Notes: generated by a model not told the origin, from the letters alone. 64,000 nucleotides of DNA from Palaemon carinicauda (GCF_036898095.1 NC_090739.1:103337258-103401257); one strand, 5' to 3'; counted from the stretch's first letter, positions 39,965 to 51,326 are shown. Numbers and translations are program-made.

Positions 39965-42900
39965 TTAGCCTTTTCTGTCCTTGACAGAAAAGGGCTTATT
40001 AGACACCACTGTCTTCGCTGCTGGTTTCGTCGTTACGGTCTTGGTTGGACGGGACTGCTGAGGTGTTGGAGGTTTATAGGGCTTAGTTGTTAAAGCCCTA
40101 TGGAGGAGGGAGTCTCGATGAGACTTCCTCCACCTCTCAGCAGCAAGTTCCACGTCCTTAGGCTCAAACAGATGGGCCCCCTCTAGGGAGGAATGTATGA
40201 GACTATTTATCTCAACGCTTGGGACCTGTTGGTGGAACCTCTCAAACACTGCATCTCGACGTTTCAAGATAGTTTTTGCCCACAAGTTCGAAACTTGGTG
40301 GGCAAGAAACTCGATCATGCGAGTGCCTGAAAGTAAAAAAGTCTCCATTGCCTTCCTGGTACGCTCCTTGGAAAAATCCTCGGCTCGTATCAGGATACCT
40401 TAGGGCTCTAACCAGATGTCCACCAACAAAGGAGCATGCATCGCATACTTAGTGACCTTTTCCTGGTTAAGGACTTCGGCCACCGAGAACGAGACCTTCC
40501 GGCTGGAGTGTCTCAAGAGGGACTTCCCTGGTTAGCTCTTCCAGAGAATGGTGAAGTGCAAGAGCTGAACTGGGTTCCTCTAGGATCTCAAAGTACCTCC
40601 TTTGCTGTATGCGAGGAGGTGAGAGGAGCTTGTTCGTAGAACCGGCACGGTTGGAGGAGGCAAACTCGGACAGCTATTGGGTGATCTTGTCCCTGGTACT
40701 CTTCAACCCTTGAGACCAGGTCAGAGCTGCATTGGTCTTTGATGGTTTCTGAGTGCCGAAGACGCAGGCTAAGACCATGTCTTTACCCTCTCGGGTTGGA
40801 AAACCCAATGAGAACCCTCATTAGAGTCAGAACCTGCCAGAATGCATGTTCTGATTTTTGTTGGTCTCCTCCTGATGTTGGACTCGCAGTGAAGTTTCCT
40901 TCTATCCCCAAGAGCTCTTCTTGGGGTGAGTCCCGGATATTCCTTGAGTGGCTGGCTGTCTCCGTTCTAGCCCTGGTGGAGGACTTTGGCAGAGTCTTGG
41001 AGTCTTTGGACTCCTTCCGAGGAAAGAGGTAAGACTCCAACATCGAAGGCCTGAGTGTCATGTCCCTCCTAGTCTCAGATTGAGGGGAACTCTCCGCGTG
41101 AAGGGAGGTTTCCTCCAATGGTGCGATGGAAGAGTGTCTCTCCACGCTCAATTCCCTTGGTGAAGGATGGTCTTCATCCAAGAGGGAGGGAGAGTATCCC
41201 AGGGGAGACACTGGAGGGACTAGCCTTGATGGTCTACACGGAGTCAGCTTCACCCTTGGGGAAGTGACCGTGTCGGAAACTTCTCTTTCCCTCTTCAAAG
41301 GAGGAAGCCATGGTTCCATGTCTTGAGTCCAGAGCTATAGGTTGCTCTGATGAGCGGTCGGACAGGACGGGCTTGAATGCCAGTGTTACAGCTCTGACTA
41401 AGGCACTGAATCAAGGCTGCTGACTGACTGATGCACTGTCAGACAGATCCCCTGAAGGGAAAGGGGCCGAAGGTTCCCTACGAGGAGTCACCGTAATAGG
41501 TGGGTCCGCCTTGGAAGAAAGTTTAAAGATCCTGAACCCCTCTGCTTGTGCCTGTTTTCCTTCTCCAGCAGGGCGCACTGCAATGCATTTGTGAGGAGGG
41601 GAATGAGGGGATGGTGACCTTGCCAGGTGTAGATCCTGCGCCCGTGCCTGCACACGCGCGGGAGAGTATTGGTCCGCGAGCGCAGGTTAAAGCTGGTGTG
41701 CGGGCGCATGGTGACGCGTGAGCATGTCTGTGTGTGAGCGCAGGTTAAAGCTGCATTGTGCCTGCTGTCTCACCTACAGTGTGTTTGTGCGCAGGAGAAT
41801 AGTAGCGCGCAGGCATTTGTTGACGCGCAGGTGAGTACTGGCGTGCTGGAGCGCGCTGGTGTGCATTAGAGAATTGGCGCGCAAGCTGGCGTGCTCGAGC
41901 GCGCTGGTGTGCATTAGGGAATTGGCGCGCAGGCTGGCTCGCGGGGGAGAGCTGGCACGCTGGAGATAATTGGCACACAGGCTGGTGCACAGGAGTGTGC
42001 TGGCGCATAGGAGAGTAAGGGCGCGCAGTAGAGTGCTGGCGCATGGAGTAAGGCGCACAGGAGAGCGCTGGCGCGTAGGAGATCGTGGGCGCGAAGGCGC
42101 AGGAGAGCGCAAGCGTGCTGGCGCGTGGGTGCAGCGCACGCAGGAGAGCGCTAACGTGCAGGAGAACGTTGGCGCGCAGGCGCATGATTTTGCTGCTTTT
42201 ATGAGGGCGAGCAGGTAAGGGGGCACGCCGAAGCGCTGTAGAGTGCTGACGAGCTGCTGGTGAGCGCTGAAGTCCTGTAGGTTGGCGAGCTACAGGGCGA
42301 TGGCGCGCAGCTGCGCACTTTGGTAGAGCTACAATAGGTTTACCGGTGACAAGAACGGTGATGGCAGGTCGGAAGGTCTGGAAGGTGGATGGTCGACGTG
42401 CCCTTTGTAAGGGCGACCATCCACCGAAGGGGATCGCGAACGATCAGCAGAGAGGTCCAGGACCGAGGTCACAAGACTAGTAGTAGGAGTAGTGACAATC
42501 GATGAATGAAGGTCAGATGACTGCAGCGGAGGCTCCTCTGCAGGGGATGGCTGCGACGAAGATGAACCAAAGAGGCGTCTCTTCACCATCCTCTAAGGCG
42601 AAGTGGAAGGCATGCTTTCCAACAAATTAGCCCTCTGGGGGCCGTTGGATCAGCAAGCTGACCGTGCCCCGCAGCAATACTCCAAAGAGGAGTCTCTATA
42701 AGTGAACTCCCCCGAGGGGGAGAAACACTTGCAGGAGAGACAGACGAACTTAGTATTCCCTCGAAGGATGTTCAGGAACGGGGGAAACTAAGTCAGCAGC
42801 AACCGCTGGAGTGTCTTGAGGGGTAGAGGAGTTGGATGATACCGCATGAGACACCTCTGACACAATAACGTTGACGAGGGTCAGAGGATCTACCTCTGAT

Positions 42901-43390
42901 AGCGACGATGATTGCTTAACAGAAGCACCCATGCAGATGAACTGTAGCAAAGCTTCCTTGGAGGGCGGACCCGTAAGCCCCAAAGACCAAATCTGTAAAA
43001 GATGGGTTAGTGACAAGGCCTCACCCGGGGGGAGAGGTGGGGCTGCTTTGCTAGGGGAAGTAACATCATCTCTCGAGAACCGGGGTTGGCCGACATTAAC
43101 TTGGTCTACGCTACTACTTGACGGTGTCTCGTAAGAGACCGAACGAGTACGAGCTTTGGAGGAGGGTCGGGAGACGAAAGAAGAGGCCTTGGGTTTTTCA
43201 TCCTTCAAAGGAACCTTCGAAGGAGAAATATCCAGCTTGGACTTCTTCTTCCGCCGTTGTGCAAACCCCTCCCACTGGGAGGAAGACCTCTCCCTACAGT
43301 CATTGCATTTATTTACGCTATCACCCCGTTGACCTTTGCATAAAGGACAAAGGGACAAAGGGTGTGAGGATCAGTCTCCACCGCCGACAT
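39965..43390 (-). pseudogene. DIRS B Gag-like ORF1 (frameshifted, with expanded low-complexity region)
   Basis: Probable start is ATG at 43,390 (MSAVETDPHTLC). A frameshift follows in the repeated TTTGTCC tract, and the reading continues CPLCKGQRGDSVNKCNDCRE, a zinc-ribbon-like pair of CxxC motifs. Then come SSSQWEGFAQRRKKKSK and a Ser/Pro-rich tail (to 42,750). The centre (41,640-42,310) is a GC-rich repeat coding Arg/Ser/Pro/His/Ala-rich sequence. Downstream are KSEHAFWQVLTLMRVL (40,840) and LLSGTRMIEFLAHQVSNLWA with DVELAAERWRKSHRDSLLH (40,090-40,340), both shared with element C. DIRS ORF1 is taken as the structural Gag; its exact function is inferred. Confidence 0.65.
41640..42310 (-). 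repeat. GC-rich imperfect short repeats inside DIRS B gag
   Basis: Repeats of GCGCAGGAGAGCGCTGGCGC type with spacing near 21-30 bp, strikingly GC-rich against the AT-rich window. On the coding strand they give RSP, ARQ and SPA repeats (for example PRSPTRQRSPV, NAHQRA). Element C has only a short equivalent (about 58,740-58,900). Confidence 0.7.
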
Positions 43391-43544
43391 AAATGTCCCA
43401 CAAGGGCGGCCTGAGAGTCCAAGGCAGGTGCGCATGGTCGCAGAAATCAACTTCAAAAACACACACTAAGAGAAAAAGAAAAAGCAAAAGTCATAAATGG
43501 CTGCCAATATTCGACGAGAATGAAGAGCGGCAACGTCCGTTCAC

Positions 43545-43744
43545 CATCCGAGCCAAAAGCAAAGTGAGCTCAATCACAGGTGTGTGAGGGGGGGGGGGGG
43601 GGTAGCAAGCTACCTTCTCCTAACCCCGCTAACTAGCGGTCTGGGTTGTTAACCCTAGTTAAAAATTAATGGCTCCTCATTTCAGCTACACCAAAAGTAA
43701 TACCCCTATTAAATAGCGTGGTTTGTATTCCAGTGACGGAACAA
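43545..43744 (-). repeat. DIRS B inverted terminal repeat (5' end)
   Basis: Inverted match to 36,020-36,270. It includes a 15-base G run (43,588-43,602) where the left copy has CAGATAGCCCTTA, so it is a local expansion or assembly-prone site. Confidence 0.85.
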
Positions 43745-44245
43745 CTTTTCCTTAGTGGGGGAACCTGAAAGCCCCAAGGAAGGCCACATCTGATGCAAGG
43801 CGTCAAAAGATTTATTCGACTCCCTTTGCGGGGAAGCCGCTGCTGCTTCACTACGGGGTCTTCCTGATCAGAAGGTTGTCAGGGGTTAAACGGCCATCGC
43901 TCTTGTCCAATTGACCTCTAAAGGAAGCTGAACGGGGAGAGGCAAGTGGGAGAGTACTAGCCCCAGGAGAAATAAGTCAGATCTTTGACTTCGAGGAATG
44001 AGAAGATAAATTTTAGACTACTACTTCCTGCATCCATTGCACCAGTCCCGCTGGGAAGATGGCCCCTCCCGACAGAGCAAGAAGCCTCCATGAAGGCGTG
44101 CCATCTGCATGAAAGGCAAAATTGGAGAGGATTCATCTCCTAGTGACATAAAAGGTGCTGCAAGAGCAGCCTGTTATGCCAGGCCAAACCAGAATGATTG
44201 TAGTCCTCAAACTACAAGCAACCCGGAAAGAAAAAGATAAGTTAA
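43745..44245 (-). pseudogene. DIRS A gag fragment
   Basis: Nucleotide-level match to B's gag near 42,950-43,400: TTCCTTAGTGGGGGAACCTG with AAAGCCCCAAGGAAGGCC corresponds to B's TTCCTTGGAGGGCGGACCCG with TAAGCCCCAAAGACC. Further right, GCTGGGAAGATGGCCCCTCC matches the QWE(G/R)FA region. Stops are frequent. It is cut by B on the left and by the Tigger insertion on the right. Confidence 0.6.
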
Positions 44246-46816
44246 TAGTGATACCTCTACATACCATCTTAATTCGTTCCAGAAACTACTTCGTATGTTA
44301 AAACGATCGTATGTTGGAGCAAATATTCCCATAAGAATACATGGTAATTGATTTGATTCGTTCATCAGCCTAAAATCCCATAATAAATCCTTAATAATGG
44401 CTACACATAATTACACATGACATTAATACAATGCCTGTATAATAAATACATATTACAAACCAAAAAAAAGAACATAATAATGAAATAAATAAAAAACGGG
44501 TTGTAATGTAATACTTTACCTTAGCGACAGGCCAGCGCAGGTGTAGGGACTTCTACGCAGGAGGAGACGGAAGATCAGCGAGGAGGTAGGAACGGTGACT
44601 TTGTACGATAACATGTACGATAACTTGCACTACTACGTGAACTTTAACTTAACTTAGCTTATTTTTTTTTCATTTTTATAATTTTATATTTTTTTTTTTA
44701 CATTTTTTCTTTCTTATTTTTAATTTTCATCACTTTCACCGATTCGGTCTTCCTTTTCTTTGCTTCACTTTCTTTCTTTTCATCATGATCACTAGACCGT
44801 TTTAAAGATTTTTTAAAGAAACTATCGAGTGAAAGTTGGAGCAAACATCATCGAACTGCGCAACAACACGGCAAACCTGAAGTTTCTGTGAGTGATGCTT
44901 GTCGATGAAATCAACGTGTTGATGATATGCCAACATCTGTTTTATTTTCGCCGTACCTAACATTTCGCCTACCTCCTCGAGCTCCTCCGACTCACTCAAC
45001 TGCGCTTGGAACTCATCACGCTGCATGGCTTGCAACTCTTTGAGTTCCTCGGTGGTGAGCTCTTCATGATGCTCATCGACGAGTTCGGTGATGTCATCTT
45101 CATCTACCTCCAGACCCATGGACTTGCCAAGGGATACAATCTCTTCGACGTCTTCCTCAGCGGCAAGCACAGATTCATTCTCGGGGCCAAAACCTTCTAA
45201 ATCTCTGGGAGCAACAGCATCAGGCCAAAGCTTCTTCCAAGCGGAATTCAGGGTCCGACGAGTTACTCCCTCCCAAGCCTGATCAATGATCTTCAAGCAG
45301 TGCACGATATTGAAGTGGCTCCTCCAAAATTCACGCAAAGTTAAGTTGGTGCTTTGCGTGACATTAAAGCACTGCTTAAATAAGTGCTTTGTGTAGAGCT
45401 TCTTAAAATTCGAGATGACTTGCTGGTCCGTGGGCTGGAGGATAGGGGTGGTATTCGGTGGAAGATACAACACCTTGATGAATTTGTATTCGTCGATGAT
45501 ATCATCCTCGAGTCCGGGGGGGGGGGTGGGGTGAGCGGGTGCATTGTCCAAGCAAAGCAAGCACTTCAAAGGCAAATTCCTTTCCTGAAGATACTTCTTG
45601 ACAGCAGGGCCGAAAACTACGTTTACCCATTCCACAAAGATATGCCTAGTAACCCAAGCCTTAGAATTAGAATGCCATAGAACATGTAGCAGGTCTTTAT
45701 TAATTCTATGTGCTTTAAATGCCCTAGGGTTTTCGGAATGGTAAACTAACAGAGGCTTAATTTTGCAGTCCCCGCTGGCGTTGGCACAAAGCGCAGAGTC
45801 AACCGATCCTTCATTGGCTTATGTCCAGGCATTTTCTTCTCTTCGGCGGTAATATACATTCGACTAGGCATCTTTTTCCAAAACAGACTTGTTTCATCAC
45901 ACTTGAAAACCTACTGCTCTACATAACCTTCCTCCGCCACGATGCTTTCGAACTTTTTAACAAAGTCTTTAGCAGCCTTAGTGTCCAAACTCGAAGCTTC
46001 TCCATGACGAACAACTGAATGAATCCCGGTCCGTTTCCAAAATTTCTCGAACCAACCTCAAGACGCCTTGAATTCCTTCGTCGTAGGATCGGCTGAACTC
46101 TCCCCCGCGTCACCCCGAGAGCCTTCAAGTCACTGTAGATAGCGCTGGCCTTCTCACAAATAATCGTTCCGTGATCGTATCGCCAACAATCTTGTCTTTG
46201 ATCCATATTAACAAAAGTCGTTCCATCTCTTCAAGGGTAGGGCAACGACGTTTAAAAATAATCTTGATCTCCTTCAAAGGTTTCACTGATTTAATGGCTG
46301 ACTTCTGTTTTATGATCGTCGAGATCGTCGACATATTCCTGCCATATTGTTTAGCGAGATCGCTAACACGTACACCTCGCTCATGCTTTTCTATGATTTC
46401 CTGCTTTAATTCTAATGAAAGCATAGACTTCCTCTTTATCTCACCACTGCTACTACTTCCTGAACCAAAATTAAGCTTTTTAGGACCCATGATTACGGAA
46501 CACAGAAAACAACATGTGAAAAGGCAAGATAAAAAACTGTTAAAACTGAGCAAATAGAGGACAACCACACTATGCGCACGCGATGAGAGGACTGATCAAG
46601 GTGACGCTCGATTGGCGTCCCTCCGATGTGCTGCCGTCTAGCGGCGTCAACAACAAACTACGCTGCACGCTTTCGAGAAAATTCCACGGGTAAGCGTATT
46701 GTTTACGTCATATGTTGAAGCAACACCTCGTATGTTGAGACAGAAATTTGGTCGAATTTTACTTCGTATGTTGGGAAATTCGTATGTTGGGACAATCGTA
46801 TGTAGAGGTATCACTG
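44246..46816 (-). mobile_element. Tigger/pogo-like DNA transposon inside DIRS A
   Basis: Terminal inverted repeats are present. The left end reads (T)AGTGATACCTCTACATACCA; the right end, read on the minus strand, is CAGTGATACCTCTACATACG. Subterminal inverted copies of ACTTCGTATGTT and CGTATGTTGG follow. TA lies after the right end; the left flank reads AA, so one base of a TA duplication may have changed. It carries one transposase gene on the minus strand and splits DIRS A between gag and 5' repeat. Confidence 0.85.
44802..46490 (-). pseudogene. Tigger-type (TIGD1-like) transposase, frameshifted
   Basis: Cut-and-paste transposase of the pogo/Tigger branch of Tc1-mariner. It starts at ATG 46,490 (MGPKKLNFGSGSSSSGEIKR). 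The N-terminal psq helix-turn-helix is LSLELKQEIIEKHERGVRVS with DLAKQYGRNMSTISTII. A CENP-B-like second domain (RRCPTLEEMERLLLIWIKDK) follows. Frameshifts lie near 46,140-46,200 and beyond 45,920. DDE residues are visible: VFKCDETSLFWKKMP (first Asp, near 45,890), LLCLDNAPAHP (second Asp, 45,545) and LPPNTTPILQPTDQQVI (third acidic, 45,430). The C-terminus is acidic and coiled-coil-like (EELTTEELKELQAMQ). It resembles TIGD1, but inverted repeats and frame breaks show a transposon copy, not a domesticated gene. Confidence 0.85.
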
Positions 46817-46869
46817 TACACTCACTTCATAGATAAATAAACCGAGCGAGAGAGAGACATGAATGTCTA

Positions 46870-47060
46870 CACTCAACCGTAGTAAAATCACTCAGGTACT
46901 GGGCAAGTGTGTGAGAAGGAGAGTTGGTGTAACCTCGGCTAACTAGCAGAGGGTCATTGACACCTTGCGTTAAAGTTTTTACGGCTAAATCAGCTTGTGC
47001 TGAATCACCTCTCCTACATAAGGAACGAAGGTTTGTATTTAAATGTGCAGGAAGAAATGA
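46870..47060 (-). repeat. DIRS A inverted terminal repeat (5' end)
   Basis: Inverted partner of 34,293-34,520; blocks GACACCTTGCGTTAAAGTTT and GGCTAAATCAGCTTGTGCTG match the complement of the left end. Confidence 0.7.
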
Positions 47061-47142
47061 CGGTTATTTAGAAACATACAAGCCAAAATCATCAATTAAT
47101 ATTTTTTATGTCTAGTATATTTATAACAGCAAAATAGCTTCA

Positions 47143-47213
47143 GGTTTGTATGTTAGGAAAAATACAAATTATTTCCAAATTTGTTATTTGTTCCGACACA
47201 GCTACAAACCTTC
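47143..47213 (+). repeat. DIRS C internal complementary region
   Basis: AGGTTTGTATGTTAGGAAAA plus ATACAAATTATTTCCAAATT is the left-end complement type seen in B. GTTCCGACACAGCTACAAAC is the reverse complement of C's right end (GTTTGTATCTGTGTCGGAAC, two differences). The left terminus itself is not present, so this region preserves what the lost end looked like. Confidence 0.75.
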
Positions 47214-47698
47214 CCTATATATTAGGGCGACTTACTCTTAGGAGGGAGCAAGTCCTTACCAACTGGCCTTGGTCATGACCTGGGGTGCTCTCTATTTCCA
47301 TCTGTGATCGATAGTAGAGGGAACCCTACCCTCCCTAAAATCAAAGTAGTTACAAGGTAACTCACTGATAGCGGCCTGCAGAAGCTTGTGTGAGAGAGAC
47401 TCGTGGCTTGTCTTCACGTAGGAACTCGAGGATTCTAAGACATATCCAATACCCTCCCTCAAGAGGTATTGGTGACGTAACAAAGTATTCATTCGTACCC
47501 AGGATGCACGAGGGAAATGATTTTTACCTGCAGAGAGGTGAGGTCAGCTATGCTTCGGTCTTGCGGAGCTATTTCCCCAAGGGGGGAAGAAGGAGAAAGA
47601 AAGAAGTGAGCCAGACATTCTTTTCATTCACCCTAGACTAACCCGGGTAACCTCAGCCCTCAACCCTCTGCTACTTGTCCATCAAGGAGCCTGAGGTA

Positions 47699-47742
47699 TT
47701 AGATCACTTGTTGTTGTGTGGCCACCACTGGACCAATGGAGA
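47699..47742 (-). pseudogene. DIRS C recombinase, last codons (left of LINE)
   Basis: Continues the frame cut at 53,970: after FSIGP it reads VVATQQQVI and a TAA at 47,699-47,701, matching B (FSIGPMVAAQQ). Confidence 0.75.
47730..47742. repeat. 13-bp target-site duplication, left copy (GGACCAATGGAGA)
   Basis: Same 13 bases at 53,970-53,982; they flank the I-type LINE and lie in the DIRS C recombinase reading frame. Confidence 0.9.
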
Positions 47743-47872
47743 TTGATTGATTGATTGAAAGTTTTCTGGCATCCTGACATCTAAGGTCATTGACGCCGAT
47801 ACCATTTACTGTATATGAAAATTAAAAGAGAATTCGATTAAAACCATAAAAATTAAGAAGTCATCAAAATAG

Positions 47873-50800
47873 TTATAGAGTTTTCAGAAGACCTGCTTCT
47901 GAAATAAATCTAAAAATTCCGCTCGCATAGTAAGACACATCATGTCCAAGAATCTTGGCAAGGATAAACCTGCCATCCTCACCTCGAGCCTCAAACAGAT
48001 ATCTATTTCTTAAGTTAGTAAAATTAGGGCATTCGGTCAACAAATGCCTCACTGTTAAAGGTACTAAGCAGTCCTCGCAGTACGGTTGGTGTTGGCCCTT
48101 CAGCAGAAACTCGTGTGTCAACCGTGTGTGACCAATACGGAGACGACAAAGAGTCGTCTCCCATTTTCGGGGAATCATGTTATACCTCCAAGGTGATATG
48201 ATATTTGTTACTTCCCTCATTTTATTGCCGTCTTGACTGTCCCAGTGCTGTTGCCATTTATCACAAACCAATTTCTTGATGTAAGGTAGGAGATCGTTAC
48301 ATGGAATGGGATACCTCCTTGGTAGCAACTCGGATGCCGCATTCTTCGCCAGTAAATCTGCCTTCTCATTCCCAGACACACCTACATGTGCTGGAACCCA
48401 ACAAAATCGAACAGTTATACCTTTCCGTCCAATAATAAAAAGCCATTCTAAAATCTTTAAAACTAGAGGGTTACTAGAATTAAAAACTTCTAAAGCTTGA
48501 AGAACACTCCTTGCATCACTAAAAATTGTAAAATTACCCTCCTTTTCCAAAGCTATTTTCTCAATAGCGGTTAATATGCCATACAGTTCGGCAGTAAATA
48601 TGGAAGCTGTTAGAGGAAGTGCACCTCTACAATTAAAATCATTACTATGTACTCCAAATCCAACGCCAGCATCAGATTTGGAGCCATCAGTATATATAAA
48701 AGTCGATCCCCTATGTTCTTCGACATGTTCCATAAAAAGAGACCTGGATTCTAAATCAGTCATATTCTTCTTAACTCCAATAAAGTATTTACAAAAAGAT
48801 ATGTCAGGTAATTTCCATGGAGGCGTTGATGATAACTTGAATGGAAGTACCTTATTTCTAATTATATCCAGACTATTTAAAAATCGTTTCACCCGAAAGC
48901 CATAAGGTTGAGGAAATTTTGGGTGCAACTCAAAGTATGATGCGTGTCTTACAAGGCTTGCAGTCTGAAAGGCTAGAGAGCTAGGGAGTCTTTGCATTCT
49001 AAACCAATACCGAAGAATGAAAGACATTCGGTAAAGGTCTAGAGGTAACTCTCCAGCATCAACAAGGAGACTTGGGATAGGCGAGGTTTTAAAAGCTCCA
49101 GTAGATAATCTAATACCTGCATGATGTATAGAGTCTAATATTTTTAACCGGCTTGGGGTGGCTGAAGAATATACCTCACAACCATAACTAATTTTGGAAA
49201 AAATCGAGGCCTTGTATAATTTTAAAATAGTATTGCGGTCTGCCCCCCATGATGTATGGGACAATACTTTTAAGATATTCAGAGCTTCAACACATTTAGC
49301 TTTTAGCGCTTTTAGGTGAGAAACCCATGTAAGTCTACAGTCAAATATCAAACCTAAAAATTTGGTTTCCGATACACATGGTATCCGTTGACCTTTAATG
49401 TATATATCCGGGTCTGGATGTACTCCCCGGATACGACAAAAATGGACAATGGTAGTTTTACTTGTCGAGAACTTAAATCCATTCATGTCAGCCCACTGGA
49501 TAATTTTATCAATAGAGAGTTGGATTTTTCTCTCAACCATTGCCATTCTAGTGCCAGCAAATGATATTGAGAGATCATCCACAAATAGTGTTGAGAGAAC
49601 ATCCTGGGGAATGGCTGAGGATATCCCATTAATTGCTAGTGCAAAAAGGGTTACACTCAGCACACTACCCTGAGGAACTCCTTCTTCCTGGCACTTACTC
49701 TCTGATAGAGTTTCCCCCACTCTCACTTGAAAAACTCTATGTGAAAGAAATGCCTGAATAAATAGTGGCAGCTCTCCTCTCAATCCCAATTCATGAATGG
49801 TTTTAAGAATACCATATCTCCATGTGGTATCATATGCCTTTTCAAGGTCAAAAAATACTGTAACATGGTGCTGTTTGGAAGCAAAGGCTTCACAAATAGA
49901 TGACTCAAGTCGTATCAACACATCAGTCGTTGAGTGCATTTTTCGGAATCCACATTGAATCGGTGATAAAATACCTTTCTTTTCAAGGTACCATATCAGC
50001 CTTGCATTGACCATCTTCTCCATGATTTTACATAAACAAGATGTCAATGCAATAGGACGATAGTTTGCTGCTAAAAACTTGTCTTTACCGGGTTTTAAAA
50101 AGTGCTCCTATACTGGTGACCAGGGGCTCCTTCACACTTGCTGGATACATTTGAAAAATGATTAGCCAGGGCATTGCTAACTTCATTTGCTTCAGTTACA
50201 TACTGGCCATTCACCTTCAACACTGGTGGTGGGTTGGGGGTGAATTTGCCAGCTATCTTTTTTACTTTCCTCCACACAGAAGATGGTGGTGTTCTACTGT
50301 TAATGGAGGAAACAAAAGACATCCATGACTGGCGCCTTGCTTCTTTCATGGCACGACGGAACTGTGCTCTACATTTCTTGTACATAATTAAATTCTCATC
50401 AGTTCGGAGTCTACGCAATCATGTTATAGATCTTCTTGTGGCTCTGTGGAGTGCAGTTAGTTCTGAAGACCACCACGGGACTGGTCGTCGTTTGAATAAT
50501 CCTGTTGTTTTGGGAATTGAATTGACTCCTGCTGTATGAAGAGTTCCATTCAGCAGGTCTATGGCATCATCAATACTTTCAAACTGTTCTGCTCTCCCTT
50601 CAATTTCACTTAGCTCAGAAAATTTAACCCAGTCTGCCTTGTCTAGATTCCAACGTGGCGATCTTTGCAAAGGTGGACCCTTGTTGGTGTTTATAATGAT
50701 TGGTGCATGATCACTAGTATGCCAATCATCTAATGTCCTCCAATCAAAATCAAGAAGGCAGTTAGAGCTTGCAATTGAAAGGTCAATGCATGACAAAGTA

Positions 50801-51312
50801 CCTGTCTGAACATGGAAGTGCGTGGGCTCTCCTGTATTAAGGAGCCCCACATCCTCATTCTCCACAATTGATGAGATAATATTGCCCCTTGTGTTGGCCA
50901 AAACATCACCCCATAAAGGATGTCTACCATTCATATCTCCCAGTAAGAGAAAAGGTTGAGGGAGTTGTTGAATAACTTCTACTAAATCATCATATAAAAT
51001 ATCATCATTTGGAGGTAAGTACAGAGAGCATATTGTATATTTTCTCCCTATATCAATTTGTACAACTGCCTGCAGGGTTGTACGTATAGACATGGGTATT
51101 TGGGGAACATCTCGACGAATGTACATGAGACTTACGCCATGGCTCCCTGCTTGTTGATTATATGGTGTTCTATAGCTAACATACTCTCGAGGACTAGGAG
51201 TGTTAGAATCAAGCATACTTTCCTGTAGACATACTATTATGGGGGAATGCTCATGAATTAGGAGCTTAAGTTCTTCATATTTCGCCCTCAAACCCTGACA
51301 GTTCCATTGCAA
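47873..51312 (-). pseudogene. I-type LINE ORF2: endonuclease, reverse transcriptase, RNase H
   Basis: Endonuclease (51,312-50,419): MQWNCQGLRAKYEELKLLI, VCLQESMLDS, LLLGDMNGRHPLWGD and DDWHTSDHAPIII with the catalytic SDH. A TGA at 50,419-50,421 interrupts the frame, which then runs on (RRLRTDENLIMYKKCRAQFR) to 50,095. Compared with the usual layout, about 80 residues before the PGKD block appear deleted near 50,100-50,125, with a frameshift. The RT then reads openly for 724 codons: CGFRKMHSTTDVLIRLE, VFFDLEKAYDTTWR, GVPQGSVLSVTLF, catalytic STLFVDDLSISF. RNase H: FIYTDGSKSDAGVGFGV, FTAELYGILTAIE, FTIFSDARSVLQAL, VPAHVGVSGNEKADLLAKNA, all four acidic residues kept. A CxxC...HxxxxC motif ends it (CEDCLVPLTVRHLLTECPNF). 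Confidence 0.9.
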
Positions 51313-51326
51313 AATGGAGGAGAAAA

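Larger units (their letters stand above)
36020..43744 (-). mobile_element. DIRS-like element B (7.7 kb, inside A)
   Basis: All parts of a DIRS element are present: inverted terminal repeats (36,020-36,270 and 43,545-43,744), an internal complementary region (36,272-36,365), Gag, RT/RNase H and tyrosine recombinase, all on the minus strand. The ends are fixed by the internal complementary region, which contains the complement of both termini joined (GACATTC at the left end, GGAACAA at the right end). DIRS elements integrate by recombinase from a circular intermediate and often leave no target duplication; none is evident here. All ORFs have frameshifts and the RT carries a MITE, so the copy is dead but not old. 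Confidence 0.85.
34293..47060 (-). mobile_element. DIRS-like element A (outer, degenerate, interrupted)
   Basis: Its ends are inverted repeats: 34,293-34,520 is the reverse complement of 46,870-47,060, with shared blocks such as CAAGCTGGTTTAGCC and CGAGGTGTCAATAACCCT (near matches in the right copy). An internal complementary region lies at 34,545-34,640. Left of B are the recombinase remains (about 35,000-36,019). Right of B is a piece of gag (43,745-44,245), then a Tigger insertion, then the 5' repeat. The RT, RNase H, most of gag and the N-terminal part of the recombinase are absent, so A was deleted as well as interrupted. It is the most decayed of the three DIRS copies in this block. Confidence 0.75.

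Noticed and set aside
41970..42218. Plus-strand ORF rich in Arg/Ala/Val
   Set aside because: Shadow of the GC-rich repeat in DIRS B gag on the opposite strand.
44802..46490. Host TIGD1-like gene
   Set aside because: Frameshifts and terminal inverted repeats on both sides show a Tigger transposon copy.
48306..48905. Plus-strand ORFs across the I-type LINE ORF2
   Set aside because: They lie antisense to the clearly readable RNase H and RT region and have no recognisable content.
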